Below, piece by piece: positions 1 to 8,738 of a stretch of DNA of 64,000 nucleotides. The stretch is taken from NCBI RefSeq assembly GCF_007097265.1, contig NZ_VJZP01000012.1:28747-92746 (forward strand), in the 5' to 3' direction. The notes below the pieces were generated by a model. It had not been told where the DNA came from and ran no database searches. It saw only the letters and a list, made by a program, of their open reading frames with translations. Every line of letters begins with the position of its first letter. Positions within the stretch are counted from its first letter, which is position 1. This DNA comes from Flavobacterium gawalongense. Its GTDB lineage: Bacteria; Bacteroidota; Bacteroidia; Flavobacteriales; Flavobacteriaceae. The translations under genes and the position numbers were made by a program.

Positions 1-2
1 AA

Positions 3-749
3 TCAGCAAAGAAAGAAGTGAAAGGACAGTTTTCCAGTTTAAGCGCAACCACAAAAGGCGAAACGTACGAGGATAATATGAGCCGTAGTTTTTTGATTGC
101 AGTGGATGAAAGCAAGGAACAGACCCAAAGAATAATCAGCCATCAAAACCGCAGAAATGCAGGAGAAATCGACCCGAAAGCACAACAAAAAGCGGTACAG
201 TTTATTCAACAAATGGTACGCTGTTTAAAGTATTATGAAGTGATAAATCCGTATGCCACACGATTGGAATTACCCGAAAAAGTACACAAGGTAAGACGAT
301 TAAACGAAATGTATCAGGCAGTAATAAAACAAGTTACGTTTTTGAATCAACACCAAAGACAACTCACTAAAGAAAATCAATTAATAACCCAAATCGAAGA
401 TATAGAACAAGCCACCGAAGTACTTTTTGAAAGCATTGTTTTGAAAGTGGATGAACTGGATGGAAGTTTAAGGCAGTTCTTTGAGCGATTGAAGAAGTAT
501 GTAAAAAATACCGATACGCCTTTCACTCAAAGGGAAATCCGCCAAGAATTGAATATCAGTAAAACCCAATTACAGCGGTTTATTAATAGTTTATTGGAAT
601 TGGAATACATTAAATATAAAGGAGGGTTTTCCAACAAAGGACTAAAATATGTTGTTGATTATTGGGATAATCATCAAAAATTAAGAACCGAAATTAAGGG
701 CTTTTTGATTAAACAAATCGAGCAATTAAAGAACGAAAAGAAAAATTGA
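3..749 (+). CDS. C-terminal part of CHC2/primase-helicase-like mobile-element protein (cut by window edge)
   Basis: The frame is open to the left edge, so this is the C-terminal part of a longer protein; the GTG at 18 is internal. The visible part resembles the end of large CHC2 zinc-finger primase/helicase-like proteins that I associate with Bacteroidota mobile elements. It has a segment reading SRSFLIAVDES, helical stretches, then a winged-helix-like tail (TQREIRQELNISKTQLQRFI) likely to bind DNA. The zinc finger and any ATPase motifs would lie upstream and are not seen. Two recombinase genes follow on the same strand, so a role in replication or transfer of the element is plausible. The family is recalled from pattern only; a phage replication protein is the main alternative. 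Confidence 0.55.
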   Translation, partial: SAKKEVKGQFSSLSATTKGETYEDNMSRSFLIAVDESKEQTQRIISHQNRRNAGEIDPKAQQKAVQFIQQMVRCLKYYEVINPYATRLELPEKVHKVRRLNEMYQAVIKQVTFLNQHQRQLTKENQLITQIEDIEQATEVLFESIVLKVDELDGSLRQFFERLKKYVKNTDTPFTQREIRQELNISKTQLQRFINSLLELEYIKYKGGFSNKGLKYVVDYWDNHQKLRTEIKGFLIKQIEQLKNEKKN

Positions 750-781
750 GTATGACCAAGAAAGTGATTATGACAAGGGTT

Positions 782-880
782 TGGGTCGCTGTGGGTCGCT
801 ATTGGGTCGCTAAAAAATGCCGTTACCCCTTGATAAATATAGTTTTTTTGATAAAAATATAGCTAGCGACCCTAAACCCA
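782..880. repeat. Iteron-like repeats upstream of tandem recombinases
   Basis: TGGGTCGCT occurs three times in direct orientation at 782-790, 792-800 and 803-811, that is at 10-11 bp spacing (one helical turn). An inverted relative, AGCGACCCTAAACCCA, lies at 865-880. The repeats sit in the 187-bp gap between the replication-type gene and the recombinase pair. They could be binding sites for a replication initiator or for the recombinases. Confidence 0.6.
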
Positions 881-936
881 AGAAAAGGAGTAAGCAAAAG
901 GTATCATACAAGTAAAAACGTCATAATTGAAAGCAA

Positions 937-1785
937 ATGTTTGAAGATGAAATCTACAATTATAGAAAAGAATTAGAAAACCTGGGATACAGCAAATCGA
1001 TAGTAAATAATTATCCAAAATATGTGCAATCTTTTTTAGAATTTACCCAAGAATTACTGGAAAACATCAACGAAGAGCACATAAAAAACTACTCGAATTA
1101 TCTGCAAAACAGACCCAATCAAAGGCGACAAGGAAAGTTAAGCGAGAGTTATATCCACAGCCAGCAACTGGCCATAAAAGGATTTTTTGATTACTTGGAA
1201 AGAATAGACCAAATCAAACGAAATCCATTTACTTTAAAACTGAAAAGTCCGAAGCATCAGCAAAGAATTGTACTCACACAATCGGAAATAAAAACACTCT
1301 ACAAAACGGCTCAAACACCGGAAGAAACCATCATTTTACACTTGTGTTACGGTTGTGGATTACGAAGATCAGAAGTAATAAATTTGAATACAAAAGACAT
1401 CGATTTAGAGAAAAAGCTACTTTACGTTAGAAAAGGGAAAAACAAAAAAAGACGAGTAATGCCACTTACTGAAACCATTATAAAAGACTTTTCCAATTAC
1501 ATAGAAATCAATACTTTCTTTAATAAAATAAGTGAACCTTTTTTAGTCAATCAATCGGGAAAACGAATGAGCGGAGATATGATTTACAGCATCTTTAAAA
1601 CCCTTTTAAAAAGAACCAAAAACCTAAAACCCGAAACTTTTACATTGCACAGTTTACGCCACTCTATTGCAACGCATTTGCTTGAAAATGATATGAGTGT
1701 AGAAATGGTCAGGGACTTTTTAGGACATAGTCAACTATCAACAACACAAATTTATACACGGATAAATCAATTAAATATGCGATGA
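937..1785 (+). CDS. Tyrosine recombinase (XerC/D-like integrase)
   Basis: This 282-residue site-specific recombinase has an N-terminal SAM-like core-binding domain (about residues 1-95) and a C-terminal catalytic domain. The catalytic set is visible: Arg in YGCGLRRSEV, a Lys in the beta-hairpin KGKNKKRR, HSLRHS (His-x-x-Arg), the GHSQLSTTQIYTR box and the nucleophilic Tyr in it. Length and motifs fit an active XerC/D-like enzyme. Its stop overlaps the start of the next recombinase gene by four bases (ATGA), so the two are translationally coupled. It probably moves or resolves the element whose left part lies beyond the window. Confidence 0.9.
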   Translation: MFEDEIYNYRKELENLGYSKSIVNNYPKYVQSFLEFTQELLENINEEHIKNYSNYLQNRPNQRRQGKLSESYIHSQQLAIKGFFDYLERIDQIKRNPFTLKLKSPKHQQRIVLTQSEIKTLYKTAQTPEETIILHLCYGCGLRRSEVINLNTKDIDLEKKLLYVRKGKNKKRRVMPLTETIIKDFSNYIEINTFFNKISEPFLVNQSGKRMSGDMIYSIFKTLLKRTKNLKPETFTLHSLRHSIATHLLENDMSVEMVRDFLGHSQLSTTQIYTRINQLNMR

Positions 1786-2621
1786 ATTTACAAGAATATT
1801 TAGAACAGAATCTACAAAAATCAACAGCAAAAAACTACTTATATGAAATCAATAAATTTACTTTATTAAACAGAAATACAGAACATTACAACTATAAAAA
1901 CGTAATGGAATATGTGGAAATAATACGAAAAAACTACGAACCCGCTTCCATTATTAGAATACTATCTGCACTCAAAAAATACTATGATTATTTAGTAAAT
2001 ACAGGAATCAGAAAAGACAACCCAGCCAGAGCCATACAACTACGGGACATCAAGAAAAAACCAATCCAATTACAGGATTTATTTACCGATAACGAACTGC
2101 AAAAACTACTGGAACCAAGAAAAGAAAGGTATCAATTATTAGCAAAAAGAAACCAAATCATAATGGGTTTATTGGTCAATCAAGCCTTAAAAATAGGCGA
2201 AATTATCCAAATCAAAACAACAGATATTTTCCTGGAGAAAGCCCAAATAAACATCACTGGAACAACACAAACCAACAACAGAATTTTACCATTAAAAGCC
2301 GAACAAATCCTTTTGTTTTATAACTATTTAGAGAATAGAAATCATACTTCAAATGTGTTTTTATTGAATAAATTAAACAGTCCAATTACTGGGGAAGACA
2401 TCAATTATTTAATCTCAACGTATCAAAATCAATTTGCCAAAAAGCTTACTTCTATAACGATACGGCAAAGCGTAATCACCAATCTTTTAACCAAAGGAAA
2501 CGACTTGAGGATGGTTCAGGAATTCGCCGGACACAAATATCTGGACACAACGGAAAAATACAAACAAACCGGAATAAAGGCGTTGCAGAATGCCATTGAA
2601 AAACACCATCCAATACAATGA
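1782..2621 (+). CDS. Second tyrosine recombinase, catalytically degenerate
   Basis: This 279-residue paralogue of the upstream integrase has the same two-domain length. The catalytic core looks eroded: the first Arg is replaced (QALKIGEI where active enzymes have GLRRSE), and the His-x-x-Arg box reads ITIRQS, so the His is gone. The last box (GHKYLDTTEKY) keeps the Tyr. It overlaps the first gene by ATGA. I infer a partner or architectural subunit working with the active enzyme, as in other tandem-recombinase elements, rather than an independent integrase. A family with unusual active-site residues remains possible. Confidence 0.8.
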   Translation: MNLQEYLEQNLQKSTAKNYLYEINKFTLLNRNTEHYNYKNVMEYVEIIRKNYEPASIIRILSALKKYYDYLVNTGIRKDNPARAIQLRDIKKKPIQLQDLFTDNELQKLLEPRKERYQLLAKRNQIIMGLLVNQALKIGEIIQIKTTDIFLEKAQINITGTTQTNNRILPLKAEQILLFYNYLENRNHTSNVFLLNKLNSPITGEDINYLISTYQNQFAKKLTSITIRQSVITNLLTKGNDLRMVQEFAGHKYLDTTEKYKQTGIKALQNAIEKHHPIQ

Positions 2622-2770
2622 TTTTTGAATTAGATTTTAGGTTTAAAAAGAAACAATCTGCAAATAAACAGCAGGCAATAAAGCGGTCTCCCTTCGGTCG
2701 CTTCCTTTGTTCCGCTGGGCTGTTCCAGTCAGTCGTTCCTCCTTCCGTTCCACAGACCACTTGCCACCAA

Positions 2771-2808
2771 AAAAAAGAGCAGCCAAGAAAAATGGCAGCT
2801 CTTTTTTT
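2771..2808 (+). terminator. Hairpin with T-run after recombinase pair
   Basis: An A-rich stretch, then AAAGAGCAGCCA pairs with TGGCAGCTCTTT (one mismatch), followed by a run of T. It is shaped like a rho-independent terminator about 150 bp downstream of the second recombinase. Confidence 0.6.
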
Positions 2809-3216
2809 GTTGTCTGCGTTCCCAGTCTCCACACGGTCGCTTCCTGCGTTCGTCGGGGCTACTACATCCGCAACACCATCCCGCCCGAAAAAAGGCGGGA
2901 CCGTGTTTGCGTCTGTCGCCCCTTGTTTTTTCAGCGGTTGCTCTTTCGCCCAGCCATCGGGGTTTGCTCCGTTATCACTTTGCATTTGAATAAGGAACGC
3001 TAACGCTGATTTATATTTTTTCCCCGCCGTTTCACGCTCCTAGTCCTTCTCTCCACTTCGCAAAAGCTACGTTCCGTTCTCGGTCTAGGGTGTCTGTTCG
3101 ATGCCGCAACACCGCGTGGCGCTCCTCGAAAAAAAATTCCGTAAAAACTCCATTTTTTTCTGCGGTGCTTCGGGGTGTTATTGTAAAGCCGTATAATCGC
3201 CAAAAGGCTATGCTCA

Positions 3217-3287
3217 TTTTTTTGGAAGAATGCCAGGGGAATTTAGTGCAAAAAGAGACTTTACGTTTTGGCATTCTTCCAAAAAAA
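3217..3287. repeat. Perfect 19-bp inverted repeat
   Basis: TTTTTTTGGAAGAATGCCA at 3217-3235 is matched exactly in inverted orientation at 3269-3287, with a 33-base loop. It is not next to a gene end and may be a mobile-element terminus or a structured RNA. Confidence 0.75.
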
Positions 3288-3535
3288 TCGAGCGCACAAT
3301 TAAAGACAATCAGGGAAGTTTAGGCAAAATCGGAATGCCCGGGCTTTTTTGGAAACTTATTTTGATGGAATTGAAATCTTATTTTTTTTCAGATGAAAAA
3401 TAAAAATCTGCAAATCCAATCGAGCTTTTTTTTTCAACTGAAAAAGACTATTTTTGAAATGAAAATGTACGTTCTTTTGATAGATTGAGTAGGGATTTTG
3501 AGCAAAACTAAGCGCTCGCGCGAGGCAAATATTGA

Positions 3536-4462
3536 GCAGGAATCTATTGGTACGGATTTCAAGGCCAAGAAAAAGACGATGAGTTAAAGGGAGAAGGGAA
3601 TTCTTTGAATTATACTTTTAGGATGCACGACCCGAGGGTAGGAAGGTTTTTTGCTAGAGACCCACTTTTTAAAGAATACCCTTTTTATAGCCCTTATGCC
3701 TTTAGTGGAAATAGAGTTATTGATAAAGTAGAATTGGAAGGTTTGGAACCAGCTGATTATGATTTTGGTCAAGACCCTTTAGCTGGTGTAAGGGTGATAA
3801 AAACAGTTGCACAAGATTTAGAAATAGCATCATATAATGCGGTTACTTGGTTACATGCATACGCAAATCCATTTAATTCAAACACGGGAACAAGAAGTAT
3901 AAAGGAAAAAGTTGTTAGAGAAGATGGTTTTACAGATGTTGGCAGTAGAACTGTAAAAACGGGACTTAAAGATAGGGTAATAGGAAGTCTTGACGTAATC
4001 GGTGCAGGTTTGACTTTATATGGAGGACCTTCTTCAGTTGGATTAATGGTTAAATCTGAAAGTAGTTCATCAATAAGTAATACCTCTAAACAAGTAATTG
4101 AGACTTTTATTCTTAAAATAAATGGAAGATTTCCAAGAAATTTTTCCTTTGCAGGTAAACTTATGAAGTTTGAAGAGGGTACTATCTTAGCTAAAAAGTA
4201 TTCTATTGGGGTTAAATTTAAGGAGACTGGATTTCCTAACTTTAGTCCTTTTTCGAAGAAAACAGTAGATATAGGACAATTGAATAAAAACATAGCAAAA
4301 GACTTTCAACAAGCAAATAAGGCAGCAGGTTATTCTGAAACTCCAGCAAATTATACGTGGCATCACGTAGAAAATTCTACAAAATTAGAATTGGTTCCGA
4401 GTGATTTACATAGCGCAGTACCTCATACAGGAGGTAGAGCAACTAATGCTCCTAAAAATTAA
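3536..4462 (+). CDS. Orphan Rhs tip with WHH-type HNH nuclease toxin
   Basis: The frame opens at 3536 after an in-frame stop and runs straight into Rhs core sequence ([17 protein letters not shown], then the [13 protein letters not shown] box). No N-terminal Rhs repeats or good start codon precede it; TTG at 3605 is the only early candidate. After the core comes a linker, then a C-terminal nuclease domain with WHHVE and [15 protein letters not shown], which is the signature of the WHH group of the HNH/Endo VII superfamily, a DNA-cutting toxin class in polymorphic toxins. It reads as a displaced spare tip that could be swapped into a full Rhs gene. The next gene is a SUKH immunity protein, which supports the toxin call. 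Confidence 0.8.
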   Translation, partial: AGIYWYGFQGQEKDDELKGEGNSLNYTFRMHDPRVGRFFARDPLFKEYPFYSPYAFSGNRVIDKVELEGLEPADYDFGQDPLAGVRVIKTVAQDLEIASYNAVTWLHAYANPFNSNTGTRSIKEKVVREDGFTDVGSRTVKTGLKDRVIGSLDVIGAGLTLYGGPSSVGLMVKSESSSSISNTSKQVIETFILKINGRFPRNFSFAGKLMKFEEGTILAKKYSIGVKFKETGFPNFSPFSKKTVDIGQLNKNIAKDFQQANKAAGYSETPANYTWHHVENSTKLELVPSDLHSAVPHTGGRATNAPKN

Positions 4463-4477
4463 ACTAACAATAATAAT

Positions 4478-5350
4478 ATGAAGTTAAAAGAAACCTTTGG
4501 CAATATTGACGAAAGTGAAATTTTAAATTTTGAAAAAAATATAGGTAAACAATTACCTCCAGAATATAGAACGTTTTTAATTGAAAATAATGGAGGAAGA
4601 CCAAAACCTAATATTTTTAAAACTTTAAGAGGTGAGTATGAAACAGATATTCAATTTTTCTTTGGTATAACGAAGGGGAATTATGATTTACAGGAAAATT
4701 TCCAACGACTAAAAAATCATGTTCCTTTTGAATTTATACCGATAGCGGTTGATAGTGGAGGTAATCGAATATTATTAAATTTGAATACAAAAGAAATTTA
4801 TTTTTTTGATTCAGAAACTGAAGAAAGGTATTTAATTTCGGAAACCTTTAAAAATTTCATCAAAGGGCTATATAATTTAAAAGAGGAACAAAGTGAATTA
4901 GACAAGGCAATTTATTCACAAAACATTTTTTATTTTAAATCTTGTTTAGAAAAAGGCGAAGACATTGATAATATTGTAAATGAATTTAATCAGACAATGG
5001 TTACTGTAGCATCTTTAGGAGGAAAGTTGAAACTATTGAAATTTTTTATGGAAAACGGAGCCAAATATGAAATGGCATTATTTAATGCATCTAGTAATGG
5101 ACACATTGAGATAGTTAAATATCTTTTATCAAAAGGAGCAAATCCAAATGAAAGGGATGTAACGCAAAATGATGATACTGCTTTAATACAGGCTTGTTTT
5201 GGCGGTTATCTAGAAATAGTAAAGCTTTTGATAAAAAATGGGGCCGATATTAATGCAAAAGATATTAATGGTCAAACTGCATTAGATAAGGCCTATTGGT
5301 CAGATAATCAAGAGTTAATAGGTTATTTAGAAAATGAGGTTTATATCTAA
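4478..5350 (+). CDS. SMI1/KNR4 (SUKH) domain protein with C-terminal ankyrin repeats; probable immunity protein
   Basis: This 290-residue cytoplasmic protein starts 15 bp after the WHH toxin tip. Residues 1-135 look like a SUKH (SMI1/KNR4) domain: ESEILNFEKNIGKQLPPEYR and FLIENNGG near the start are typical. Residues about 150-285 contain ankyrin repeats (ASSNGHIEIVKYLLSKGANPN, then GADINAKDINGQTALDKA). SUKH proteins are known immunity proteins for nuclease toxins of polymorphic systems, and ankyrin proteins serve the same role. The position directly behind the HNH toxin makes neutralisation of it the likely job. The fusion of both binding scaffolds in one chain is unusual. Confidence 0.8.
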   Translation: MKLKETFGNIDESEILNFEKNIGKQLPPEYRTFLIENNGGRPKPNIFKTLRGEYETDIQFFFGITKGNYDLQENFQRLKNHVPFEFIPIAVDSGGNRILLNLNTKEIYFFDSETEERYLISETFKNFIKGLYNLKEEQSELDKAIYSQNIFYFKSCLEKGEDIDNIVNEFNQTMVTVASLGGKLKLLKFFMENGAKYEMALFNASSNGHIEIVKYLLSKGANPNERDVTQNDDTALIQACFGGYLEIVKLLIKNGADINAKDINGQTALDKAYWSDNQELIGYLENEVYI

Positions 5351-5403
5351 CCGATGGTGATAAGATGTTTTCTGTGTTCGTAAAGAATAACAAGGAGCTT
5401 GTC

Positions 5404-5934
5404 ATGAAAAATTATTTTTATATACTGGCCGTTTTTGTGTGCTTTTCATGTATTAGAGAAAAAAAGTGCAATATAGTTCCCATCTCTTTAGAAGAAATGG
5501 ATACAAAAAAAATTAAAGGAGATTTTATTTTTAAAAGTAAAAATGGAAATATAGATACTTTATCATTAATTGATAATTATGATGTTCTGACAAATAAAGA
5601 AATAAAATCTCCAACAAATTATGTCCGATGTAATCATTCAATCGGATTTGATTATTTATCTAAAAATAAAAATGGCATTATTAAAATAAGTCTAAAAAAA
5701 AATGAAGATAAAGAATATACGTTTTCGGTAGTTGGTTTTTGTGTTGATGAAGATTTTAAAATGAACCAAACAGAAGTAATTAAGGATTCGCTATTTATTA
5801 TAAAAGTTGATAGTTGTGAGAATTCTAAATTTAAAGAATTAGCCTTTAGAAAGTTTAAACTTGAATATTTTATCACCCAAAATGGAGATATTTGGAAACC
5901 AATAAAATTTATACCAAAGGATTTGAAAAAATAA
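5404..5934 (+). CDS. Small lipoprotein of unknown function in toxin-immunity cluster
   Basis: A 176-residue protein when started at ATG 5404, which has AAGGAG a few bases upstream; the longer frame from 5365 would bury the signal peptide. The N-terminus (MKNYFYILAVFVCFSC) is a lipoprotein signal with the lipidated Cys at residue 16. The mature part is Lys-rich and mostly beta by appearance, with no family I recognise. It is the last gene before a terminator and follows the SUKH-ankyrin gene, so it may be a membrane-anchored second immunity factor or an unrelated passenger. Confidence 0.65.
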   Translation: MKNYFYILAVFVCFSCIREKKCNIVPISLEEMDTKKIKGDFIFKSKNGNIDTLSLIDNYDVLTNKEIKSPTNYVRCNHSIGFDYLSKNKNGIIKISLKKNEDKEYTFSVVGFCVDEDFKMNQTEVIKDSLFIIKVDSCENSKFKELAFRKFKLEYFITQNGDIWKPIKFIPKDLKK

Positions 5935-5951
5935 ATAATTACGTAAACAAG

Positions 5952-5975
5952 AACCACTCTATAAAAGAAGTGGTT
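5952..5975 (+). terminator. Rho-independent terminator
   Basis: AACCACT pairs with AGTGGTT around a 10-base loop, followed by TTT. It ends the first orphan toxin cassette. Confidence 0.7.
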
Positions 5976-6025
5976 TTTATTACATTTACACACGTTCTTA
6001 CATAGAAAATCTGGCTTCTTTTGGA

Positions 6026-6991
6026 ATGCTAATTCCCAATAGACATGGGAACTCAGGAGCTTATCGATACGGATTTCAAGGCCAAGAAAAAGACGATGAA
6101 CTGAAGGGTGATGGGAATTCGCTGAATTATACGTTTAGAATGCACGACCCGAGGGTGGGAAGGTTTTTTGCGAGAGACCCACTTGAAAAGTCGTATCCTT
6201 GGAATTCTCCGTATGCATTTAGTGAGAATAGGGTAATTGATGGTAAAGAATTGGAAGGATTAGAGTATTATCAAGCTATTGATAGTCCTCATGATGCAGA
6301 CATATTAGATTCTTTTAGCCCAGGTTTTGCTTTCAGTTCTGGCATGGCAGCAATTTCTAATACAGTAAGAAAGGCAACAGCAAAATTATATGGGGATACT
6401 TCTTATACTCGTGTAACAGTCAAAGTTCAAAATTATGTTGATATATTTTCAGGGGCAGAGTCATCTGGAACTATTATTGAAAATGAACAAGTTAATATGA
6501 ACAAGGCTTCTGCTAAAGATGGAGTTTTGGATATTGTAGAGACTCTAGGGAATGCTGTTGGGTTAGGAACACAAGCTAGAGGTTTAGCGAAAGGAGCTGG
6601 TGTACTTTTAAGTAAAGGAGCATCAAAAGGAACGATAATAAAACAAACTGCAATTAAATCTTTCGAGGAACTTGCAAAAGTTAATAAAAATTCTAATGTT
6701 GCGGAAGGTCATTTTATTTTGTATCAAATCGATGATGCTGATGAAATTTTAAAAATTGGAAAAGCAGATGCCGGAAGAACTACAGCTTTAGGAGACCCTG
6801 TAAGAATGAGAGCTAGTGAAAGAGCAGCCCAAAAGACAAATCCAAATGCAAAAGCAAGAATTATAGAAGATTTAGGAAAAACAACAACTGGTAAAGCAAA
6901 AGATGTCGAAGCTACCACAGTTAAAGCTAAAAGAGCTTCAGGGCATAAATTACCATTAAATAAAGAAAGAGATATAAAATATCGTAATTAA
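6026..6991 (+). CDS. Orphan Rhs tip with GIY-YIG-like candidate toxin domain
   Basis: Homology to the full Rhs gene begins at about 6016, in [20 protein letters not shown], and continues through the core to [17 protein letters not shown]. Upstream there is no Rhs body, so this is a second displaced tip; ATG 6026 may allow translation. After the core and an Ala/Gly-rich linker, the last 100 residues read [20 protein letters not shown], then Arg-rich [22 protein letters not shown] and LPLNKERD. This order (Tyr-x-Ile, KIGKA, Arg, Glu, Asn-Lys-Glu-Arg) resembles GIY-YIG nucleases, but it is a weak call by eye. A 158-residue gene follows at 8 bp and is the presumed antidote. Confidence 0.65.
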   Translation: MLIPNRHGNSGAYRYGFQGQEKDDELKGDGNSLNYTFRMHDPRVGRFFARDPLEKSYPWNSPYAFSENRVIDGKELEGLEYYQAIDSPHDADILDSFSPGFAFSSGMAAISNTVRKATAKLYGDTSYTRVTVKVQNYVDIFSGAESSGTIIENEQVNMNKASAKDGVLDIVETLGNAVGLGTQARGLAKGAGVLLSKGASKGTIIKQTAIKSFEELAKVNKNSNVAEGHFILYQIDDADEILKIGKADAGRTTALGDPVRMRASERAAQKTNPNAKARIIEDLGKTTTGKAKDVEATTVKAKRASGHKLPLNKERDIKYRN

Positions 6992-6998
6992 AAGTTAT

Positions 6999-7475
6999 AT
7001 GAAATCAAGAGTTTTATTTTCCTCATATGTAATAGATTTTTTAGATATTGATTTTAATTCAAATCTAATTGAAGAAATAATAAAAGATGAAACAGATGAA
7101 GTTTTACAGAATGTGAAAGATGAGAATTTGGAAGATTGGGAAGTAGTCTTTTTATTCAGATTCAATAATACAGAAAGGATTTTAATCTCTAAAAATAGAT
7201 TTGGTTCTGTTGCAAGTCAAAAGCAAAAAGAGATAATAATCCATATTCCAATTCCAATGAAAGACGTAGTTTCATGGGGAGTAAATAATGAACAACATGT
7301 ATACAAAGATGCTACTCATTTAAATCATTTAATGAATAATTTCAATACATTAGAAGTTGATTTTAATGATTTTAATAATAGAACAGATTATATAATTGAT
7401 AGTGCGAGAAGAGTAGTCAAATTTTGTTTTGAAAATGGATTTACTGTAAATGGTGTAAAAATATTGAAAAAATAA
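6999..7475 (+). CDS. Probable immunity protein for second orphan toxin tip, family not recognised
   Basis: A 158-residue soluble protein with no signal peptide or membrane segment, acidic overall. It starts 7 bp after the toxin tip stop and is followed by a strong terminator, so the pair forms its own cassette. I do not recognise the family. Position and size are as expected of an immunity protein; function is inferred from context only. Confidence 0.6.
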   Translation: MKSRVLFSSYVIDFLDIDFNSNLIEEIIKDETDEVLQNVKDENLEDWEVVFLFRFNNTERILISKNRFGSVASQKQKEIIIHIPIPMKDVVSWGVNNEQHVYKDATHLNHLMNNFNTLEVDFNDFNNRTDYIIDSARRVVKFCFENGFTVNGVKILKK

Positions 7476-7553
7476 GATAGAAATTAAATAGGACCAAATA
7501 GAAAATTGTGTTAATTCTGTCTAGGAAAACCAATTTATACTCTATAAAAAATA

Positions 7554-7589
7554 AAACCTAATACTAGATACAATTCTGGTATTAGGTTT
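7554..7589 (+). terminator. Rho-independent terminator
   Basis: AAACCTAATAC pairs perfectly with GTATTAGGTTT, followed by T residues. It closes the second orphan toxin-immunity cassette. Confidence 0.8.
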
Positions 7590-7949
7590 TTATAATTAAT
7601 AAAAGAGTTAATAATTGTTCATCCTTGCAGAGATTGCTATTAAATTATATATATTAAACTAGAAAAATAGTCATCTGAAAAATAATTTTATAAAAATTAC
7701 AAAAAAGTGAATATATTTGTCAGAATATATTTAAAAAAATATAAATTTACAGAACCAAAAAACAAATTCAGAAAAAACTCAGTTTAGTAATGGAGTCTTT
7801 TCTTGTCTTGAATGTAATTTAGAATGAATATATTCATCAGGAATAGCCTGAACAAATTACATCAAAAGATATCAGCCATACTTTATATCAAAAAACAATA
7901 TCGATATTAGCAATACAATGATTTTTAATTAACAATAAACTTTAAAGAA
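7590..7949. other. AT-rich intergenic region
   Basis: About 360 bp, very AT-rich, with many stops in all frames. I see no gene or RNA; it presumably carries the promoter of the following secreted-protein gene. Confidence 0.5.
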
Positions 7950-8609
7950 ATGAACAGAATATTTTTGACAATAACATTATTTTTGAGTACTATCGTATCC
8001 CTTTACTCACAGTCCTTCGAAGGAACCATAACCTACAAGAATGAGTTGATAAATCCGGATCCAGCGACAATTACACAAGAGACTTGGAACACCCAAACAA
8101 TGACTTCACTTGGTGAAAGGGGTTATATTTTACTAAAATATTATTACAAAGGAAATCATTATATGTCTGAATCAATAGTGGGAAATGAGGAAGGATATCA
8201 AATGTATGATCCAATAAGTAAATTAGTTTATGATTGGCAAAAAGGTTCCAGTCAAGCAACAGCAAGTAATACTACAATTTCTACAGAAGTGGTTTCAGGG
8301 ATAGAATATTTAAATGATAAAGAGACTATTTTAGGAATAGAATGTAACATACTGGTTATTACCTCTAATGAAGGAACAATGAAACTATGGTATAATAAAG
8401 AATATCTAAAAATGGATGCTTTACTATATTCAGGACATAAAAGCGGCAATTTTGAATATATACTAAACGAAATTGGATGTTTACCTCTTAGAATTGAACA
8501 AAAAGGTAACATGACGCATGCAATACAAACTGCTATAGAAATTAAAGAGCAGAAATTAGAAAATACTATATTTACATTGCCTACTTTTAGTAAAGTAATT
8601 AACTACTGA
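7950..8609 (+). CDS. Secreted DUF4412-like protein
   Basis: A 219-residue protein with a Sec signal peptide (MNRIFLTITLFLSTIVSLYS, cleavage after about residue 20) followed directly by QSFEGTITYKNE, a start typical of DUF4412-like periplasmic or cell-surface proteins in Bacteroidota. The rest alternates short beta-strands (MKLWYNKEYLKMD, GCLPLRIEQ), consistent with a LolA/LppX-like half-barrel. It stands alone between the toxin cassettes and the integrase, and shares a bidirectional terminator with the latter. The precise role is unknown. Confidence 0.7.
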   Translation: MNRIFLTITLFLSTIVSLYSQSFEGTITYKNELINPDPATITQETWNTQTMTSLGERGYILLKYYYKGNHYMSESIVGNEEGYQMYDPISKLVYDWQKGSSQATASNTTISTEVVSGIEYLNDKETILGIECNILVITSNEGTMKLWYNKEYLKMDALLYSGHKSGNFEYILNEIGCLPLRIEQKGNMTHAIQTAIEIKEQKLENTIFTLPTFSKVINY

Positions 8610-8702
8610 GGTAACAACTTAAAATTTCGCAGACCAAGCAAATACATTTGCTGTTCAATAAAATGAAAATGCTTTCCGTGCCTATAAATCAATTTAAAAA
8701 TA

Positions 8703-8733
8703 GAAAACTACAATCAAATAAGTTGTAGTTTTC
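8703..8733. terminator. Bidirectional terminator / palindrome left of integrase
   Basis: GAAAACTACAA and TTGTAGTTTTC pair perfectly around a 9-base loop, with A and T flanks that suit termination on both strands. The same arm sequence recurs at 9849-9878 on the other side of the integrase gene. Confidence 0.7.
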
Positions 8734-8738
8734 TGTTA

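Larger units (their letters stand above)
2622..3535. other. GC-richer non-coding tail of the mobile element
   Basis: About 900 bp without a convincing gene. Composition is clearly GC-richer and C/T-biased compared with all neighbours, and the short open frames here have no protein-like character and overlap on both strands. It contains several hairpins (2771-2808, about 2879-2902, 3217-3287). It likely marks the end region of the recombinase element, joined at about 3530 to the orphan Rhs sequence. Confidence 0.6.

Noticed and set aside
782..811. Possible CRISPR-like array
   Set aside because: The units are 9 bp with 1-2 bp between them, so there are no spacers; iteron-like repeats fit better.
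2476..3323. Several overlapping open frames on both strands in the GC-rich tail
   Set aside because: They overlap one another, have biased composition with Arg/Ser/Pro runs, no family resemblance, and disappear where normal AT-rich DNA resumes.
7590..7949. A possible small RNA or short gene in the gap
   Set aside because: No stable stem, no start with a convincing frame, and very low complexity.
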